Shown one piece after another: positions 15,902-19,085 of a DNA stretch of 19,085 nucleotides (within the stretch, counting starts at the first letter, position 1; every line of letters begins with the position of its first letter). Under the pieces are notes generated by a model, which worked only from the letters and a program-made list of their open reading frames with translations, searched no databases and was not told where the DNA came from. The stretch covers positions 1-19,085 of the forward strand of contig SAAR01000028.1 of the NCBI GenBank assembly GCA_009916335.1, written 5' to 3'. Origin of the DNA: Erysipelotrichia bacterium (GTDB taxonomy: Bacteria; Bacillota_I; Bacilli_A; Erysipelotrichales; Erysipelotrichaceae). The position numbers and the translations under genes are program-made.

Positions 15902-15926
15902 AGTAAATCAGAAAAAAAGATTTACT
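15902..15926. promoter_or_regulatory. Inverted repeat at the Lrp promoter, candidate operator
   Basis: Arms AGTAAATC (15902-15909) and GATTTACT (15919-15926) are perfect 8-bp complements around a 9-nt A-rich spacer. The right arm contains the predicted -35. Lrp/AsnC proteins often bind such AT-rich dyads in their own promoters, so autoregulation is a reasonable guess. It also lies between the divergent comFA and lrp genes and might affect both. Confidence 0.4.
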
Positions 15927-15949
15927 AATATTTCATGAAAGTATACAAT
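15921..15949 (+). promoter_or_regulatory. Promoter of the lrp-aminotransferase operon
   Basis: TTTACT (15921-15926, 4 of 6) and TACAAT (15944-15949, 5 of 6) are separated by 17 bp. The start near 15956 gives a leader of about 20 nt with AAAGGGGTGAG before ATG. Confidence 0.4.
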
Positions 15950-15976
15950 ATACATAATATTAAAAGGGGTGAGTAC

Positions 15977-16465
15977 ATGAACGAACTACAACTATTGTCT
16001 TTATTAGAAAAAGATGCCAGAATGAGTGCAAATGATTTAGCAACCATTCTACAAGAAGAAGAAAGCGTTGTTTTAGAAACATTAAACGATTTAGAAAAAG
16101 AAAAAGTAATCTGTGGGTATCATACGATTATCAATTGGGATAAAACAAATAAGGAAAGAGTATCCGCCATTATTTTTGCAGATGCAACACCTGAACGTGA
16201 ATATGGTTATGATCGCATTGCCAAAAAAATATACAACTATCCTGAAGTAGAATCCATGCATTTAATGAGTGGAAAAAGCGACTTTTTAATCATGCTACAT
16301 GCACAAACGATGAAAGAAGTGGCTGAATTTACTGCCACAAAACTAGCTTGTATTGAAGGGATCACTGCAACATCTACATTATTTGTCTTACAAACTTACA
16401 AAGCAAATGACTTCATCTTGATGGAAAACGAAGAAAAAAGAGAAAGATTGGTTGTAACACCATAA
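15977..16465 (+). CDS. Lrp/AsnC family transcriptional regulator
   Basis: A 162-residue regulator that likely senses an amino acid or related metabolite and controls the adjoining aminotransferase gene. An N-terminal winged helix-turn-helix (about 1-55, LLSLLEKDARMSANDLATIL) precedes an alpha-beta RAM/ligand-binding domain (about 65-145, including VESMHLMSGKSDFLIMLHA). The start is ATG 15977, which has AAAGGGGTGAG just upstream; an earlier ATG at 15935 would add 14 residues before the domain and has no ribosome site. The stop overlaps the next start as TAATG, so the pair is translationally coupled. Confidence 0.93.
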   Translation: MNELQLLSLLEKDARMSANDLATILQEEESVVLETLNDLEKEKVICGYHTIINWDKTNKERVSAIIFADATPEREYGYDRIAKKIYNYPEVESMHLMSGKSDFLIMLHAQTMKEVAEFTATKLACIEGITATSTLFVLQTYKANDFILMENEEKRERLVVTP

Positions 16466-17634
16466 TGGACTATTCAAAAGTATTAAGCCAAAGAGTGCAA
16501 GCGATTAAACCTAGTGGTATTCGTAAATTCTTTGATTTAGCAAATCAAGTTGAAGGAGTTGTTTCTTTAGGTGTTGGTGAACCTGATTTCGATACGCCTT
16601 GGCATATTCGTGAAGCAGCCATCTATTCCATTGAATCAGGAAAAACAACATATACTGAAAACCCAGGTTTACTAGCTCTTCGTAAAGAAATTTGTAAGTA
16701 TTATAAAAGACATTTTGATATTAAATATAAGCCTGATGAAGTTTTAGTCAGTGTAGGAGGTAGTGAAGCCATTGATATTGCTTTGCGTGCTTTAATCAAT
16801 GAAGGAGATGAAGTCATCATTCCTACACCTACCTATGTCGCTTATGAGCCAGGGGTGATCCTTTCAGGAGGGATTTGTCGACACTTACCACTCACAAGCG
16901 AAAATGAATTTAAAATTACAAAAGAAGCATTAGCTGCTTGTATCAATGAAAAAACAAAAGCAATGATTGTCAATTATCCATCAAATCCAACAGGTGGAGT
17001 GATGAGTAAAGAGGATTATGAAGCCATTGTACCTTTAATTAAGGAACACAACATTATGATTATCTCTGATGAAATTTATGGTGATTTAATTTATGAAGGA
17101 GAACATTATTCACTGGCACACTTTGATGAAATTAAAGATCAAGTATTAATTGTCAATGGTTGTTCTAAAGCCTACTCAATGACAGGGTGGCGATTAGGAT
17201 ATTTATTAGGTAATCATGAATTAATCCAACAGATTAACAAGATTCACCAATATGTTATTATGTGTGCTCCTATCACTGCTCAATATGCAGCAATTGAAGC
17301 TTTCAAACATGGCGATTCACAAGTAGAAAATATGCGATTGCAGTATTTAGCTAGACGTAATTTAATTGTTAAAGGGTTTAATGACTTAGGATTGCCTACG
17401 CATACGCCAAAAGGGGCTTTCTATATTTTCCCTAATATTACTTCCACAGGATTAAGCAGTGAAGAATTTTGTGAACAGCTTTTAAAAGCACAAAAGGTAG
17501 CCTGTGTTCCAGGTACAGCCTTTGGTGAGGCTGGGGAAGGTTTTATTCGTGTATCCTATGCATATAGCATTGAGGAATTAAAGTTAGCATTAGCAAGAAT
17601 TAAACGATTTATGGACACATTAAACAATCAATAA
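16465..17634 (+). CDS. PLP-dependent aminotransferase, class I/II (PatA/AraT-like)
   Basis: A 389-residue fold-type I enzyme that moves amino groups between amino acids and 2-oxo acids in the cytoplasm. The PLP lysine is K235 in NGCSKAYSMTGWRLGY. N174 (SNPTGG), D202 and Y205 (SDEIYGDL) hold the cofactor, and R362 (FIRVSYA) should bind the substrate carboxylate. All are intact, and length fits the family. There is no strong ribosome site; initiation probably depends on the TAATG overlap with the regulator. Similar Lrp-linked genes are annotated as PatA (N-acetyl-diaminopimelate aminotransferase) or aromatic aminotransferase. Substrate cannot be decided from sequence alone. Confidence 0.94.
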   Translation: MDYSKVLSQRVQAIKPSGIRKFFDLANQVEGVVSLGVGEPDFDTPWHIREAAIYSIESGKTTYTENPGLLALRKEICKYYKRHFDIKYKPDEVLVSVGGSEAIDIALRALINEGDEVIIPTPTYVAYEPGVILSGGICRHLPLTSENEFKITKEALAACINEKTKAMIVNYPSNPTGGVMSKEDYEAIVPLIKEHNIMIISDEIYGDLIYEGEHYSLAHFDEIKDQVLIVNGCSKAYSMTGWRLGYLLGNHELIQQINKIHQYVIMCAPITAQYAAIEAFKHGDSQVENMRLQYLARRNLIVKGFNDLGLPTHTPKGAFYIFPNITSTGLSSEEFCEQLLKAQKVACVPGTAFGEAGEGFIRVSYAYSIEELKLALARIKRFMDTLNNQ

Positions 17635-17639
17635 ATTGC

Positions 17640-17671
17640 ATACTCTCTTAGCAGTAAGGGAGTATTTTTTT
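17640..17671 (+). terminator. Terminator of the lrp-aminotransferase operon
   Basis: ATACTCTCTTA (17640-17650) pairs with TAAGGGAGTAT (17655-17665) around GCAG with one wobble, followed by seven T. It lies 6 nt past the stop codon. Confidence 0.95.
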
Positions 17672-17706
17672 ATCCTCCATTTTTAAACATTGATACACTA
17701 AATGCC

Positions 17707-17740
17707 AAAACAAAAAGCATGACCTTTTTTTCGATCATGC
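17707..17740 (-). terminator. Terminator of the lysine-rich protein gene
   Basis: On the minus strand GCATGA (17740-17735) and TCATGC (17722-17717) form a 6-bp stem, followed by TTTTTG and TTTT. It begins 15 nt past the stop codon of the lysine-rich gene. The stem is short, but position and T tail fit. Together with the terminator above it separates two convergent genes. Confidence 0.7.
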
Positions 17741-17755
17741 CTTGTATATGATTGT

Positions 17756-19075
17756 TTATTTTTCAACGATCTCTACAATCTTTTTGAAGTAATCAAAACG
17801 ATCATCTACCCAGTTGAAAGCACTGTTTGCAATTGCTTTTGCTTTTTCTAAATTTCTCTCTACATACACATTTGCAAAACGATAGTAGATATAATCTTTA
17901 ATTTCATTTTCTCTCAATACATAATTATATTCGTGATCCCCACGTCCTTCATCACCATGAAGAATATATAAATCTGCACAATCCATTTGAATTTCATTTT
18001 GGAAGTCGGCAAATAGATCAGCATATTGAGATACAAAGGCAAAGGCAAATTCTTGATAGAATTCAACATCTTCATACTTCCAGTTTCTAAGTACGGCATA
18101 TGCCATTGCTTTAAAGTGTTCAAAGAACTTTCTAACATCACTGTTTAATAATGCTGTCGCCTCTACACAACTTGTGATATTTTTTCTTTGTCCTACCATC
18201 AATACTTTTTCTGCAACTCTTAACTCTTGCAAATAGTTTTTAGCATTTTCATCTGCATCAACAACCAATTTTGTCTTTACACATTGATCCATTGCTTTTT
18301 TGATTGTTTTAAACTGTGAGGCACTAATATCCATTGTTGCTTCTACTTTTTGTAAAGTCGCCATAACCACATCTAAATCATACCCATCTTTTTTGAAATC
18401 ATATGTTTTATTAGCTAAATCATTACCTTCAATAATGTTTTTCTCTAATAATTTCATATCTGCTTCATCTAATAACAAACGACAGAAATCTTCATATGAG
18501 TACCCTACACCCATTGTACGCATTGCATCTAAACACGCATCTAATGCCACTTCATTATATTTGCTTAAATCTTGTTTCTTGACTGCTTTTGGTGCAATTA
18601 CTTTTTTAGTTGTTGTTTTCTTTTCACTCTTACTTGCTGTTGTTTTCTTAACACTTGCTTTAGGTGTTGTTTCTTTTTTTACACTTTCCTTTTTCGCTTT
18701 TGTACTTGTTGCTTTTTTAACAGGTGTTTTTTCTACTTCTTGACGCACTACTTTCGCTTCTGTTTTCTTTGCCTCTACAACCTTTGTTGCTTTTTTACTC
18801 GCAGGCTTACTTTCCTTTTTCGCTTTTGTACTCGCTACTTTCTCAACAGGCTTTTCCACTTCTTTCACTACGGCTTTTACCGCTTTTTTAACAGGTGTTT
18901 TTGCTACTGCCTCAACTTTCGTATCCGTATTCTTTTCACCCTGTTCAACCACTGTTTTCGTACTTTCCACCTTCACTTCTTTAACCACTGCTTTACTTTC
19001 TTTTTTGCTTGCTTTCGCTACCATACCTTCACCTTCTTTTTTAGTATTCATTTTTATGGTATTCTTCTTTGCCAT
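17756..19075 (-). CDS. Lysine-rich repetitive N-terminus with unknown C-terminal domain
   Basis: A protein of up to 439 residues that I do not recognise. Residues 1-170 are low complexity, dominated by K, A, V, T, E and S, with repeated KTPVKKA (59-65, 116-122) and STKAKKES (82-89, 124-131). This resembles histone H1-type tails. Residues 171-439 are a predicted mostly helical, acidic and aromatic-rich region with no motif I know; three cysteines (C265, C303, C366) fall in it with no zinc pattern. There is no signal peptide or membrane segment, so it is probably cytoplasmic. The start is uncertain: AAGGTGA lies 4 nt before M18 (ATG 19024-19022), which I favour, while the ATG at 19075 has only GAG upstream and the frame stays open to the window edge. 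A role in nucleic-acid binding is inferred from charge only. Confidence 0.75.
   Translation of the reverse strand: MAKKNTIKMNTKKEGEGMVAKASKKESKAVVKEVKVESTKTVVEQGEKNTDTKVEAVAKTPVKKAVKAVVKEVEKPVEKVASTKAKKESKPASKKATKVVEAKKTEAKVVRQEVEKTPVKKATSTKAKKESVKKETTPKASVKKTTASKSEKKTTTKKVIAPKAVKKQDLSKYNEVALDACLDAMRTMGVGYSYEDFCRLLLDEADMKLLEKNIIEGNDLANKTYDFKKDGYDLDVVMATLQKVEATMDISASQFKTIKKAMDQCVKTKLVVDADENAKNYLQELRVAEKVLMVGQRKNITSCVEATALLNSDVRKFFEHFKAMAYAVLRNWKYEDVEFYQEFAFAFVSQYADLFADFQNEIQMDCADLYILHGDEGRGDHEYNYVLRENEIKDYIYYRFANVYVERNLEKAKAIANSAFNWVDDRFDYFKKIVEIVEK
18683..18901 (-). repeat. Internal direct repeats in the lysine-rich region
   Basis: An identical 24-nt stretch encoding STKAKKES occurs at 18683-18706 and 18809-18832, 126 nt (42 codons) apart. 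KTPVKKA is encoded at 18710-18730 and 18881-18901. The repeats suggest growth of the tail by in-frame duplication, and they could let copy number vary between strains. Confidence 0.75.
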
Positions 19076-19085
19076 GGATATACTC

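Noticed and set aside
18300..18743. Plus-strand 147-codon open frame opposite the lysine-rich gene
   Set aside because: It is the complement of the repetitive lysine codons, which reads as a hydrophobic low-complexity protein. It has no ribosome site or family match.
1..19085. CRISPR array, tRNA or rRNA genes, insertion sequences, attachment sites
   Set aside because: No regularly spaced repeats, cloverleaf-like sequences, transposase genes or flanking inverted repeats were seen by eye. Short or diverged cases could be missed without a search tool.

Overview
The window looks like a chromosomal segment of a low-GC Gram-positive bacterium, most likely a gut Firmicute of the Erysipelotrichia type. 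That placement is inferred from gene content, AT-rich codon use and gene order, not from a marker gene. UGA is read as stop: it ends comFC and is the recoding codon in prfB, which also argues against a UGA=Trp mollicute. I see no insertion sequence, prophage, tRNA or rRNA gene, or CRISPR array.

Layout. (1) 1-4480: two convergent intracellular alpha-glucan genes, a GH13 protein with GlgE-like features (+) and a type I pullulanase (-), sharing a bidirectional terminator. (2) 4481-7534: a cell-division/wall operon on the minus strand, ftsE (TTG start), ftsX and a secreted coiled-coil M23 peptidase, with its own extended -10 promoter and terminator. (3) 7574-13276: a minus-strand operon secA, prfB, a YitT-family membrane protein and a FemAB-type peptidoglycan bridge transferase, ending in a large two-stage hairpin. 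prfB carries the programmed +1 frameshift, so the complete RF2 spans two frames. (4) 13296-13838: two cold-shock protein genes. The second in transcription order has a strong promoter whose -10 lies inside a 21-bp palindrome. (5) 13904-15757: comFA and comFC, late competence DNA-uptake genes. (6) 15902-17671: an Lrp/AsnC regulator coupled (TAATG) to a class I/II aminotransferase, with an inverted repeat at the promoter. (7) 17707-19075: a protein with a roughly 170-residue lysine-rich repetitive N-terminus and an unrecognised helical C-terminal part. Its start may lie outside the window.

How the genes fit together. The amylolytic pair would debranch and rework glycogen or maltodextrin in the cytoplasm. 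Blocks 2 and 3 serve envelope growth: FtsEX gates septal hydrolase activity by analogy with known FtsEX systems, the FemAB protein builds cross-bridges, and SecA exports wall enzymes. The comFA-comFC to secA-prfB order is common in Firmicutes, but the ribosome-hibernation gene hpf often found there is absent and two csp genes sit in its place. Most of the window is conserved housekeeping sequence. The less ordinary parts are the lysine-rich protein, the csp promoter palindrome, the divergent GH13 protein and a minus-strand terminator-like hairpin at the left edge with no visible gene.
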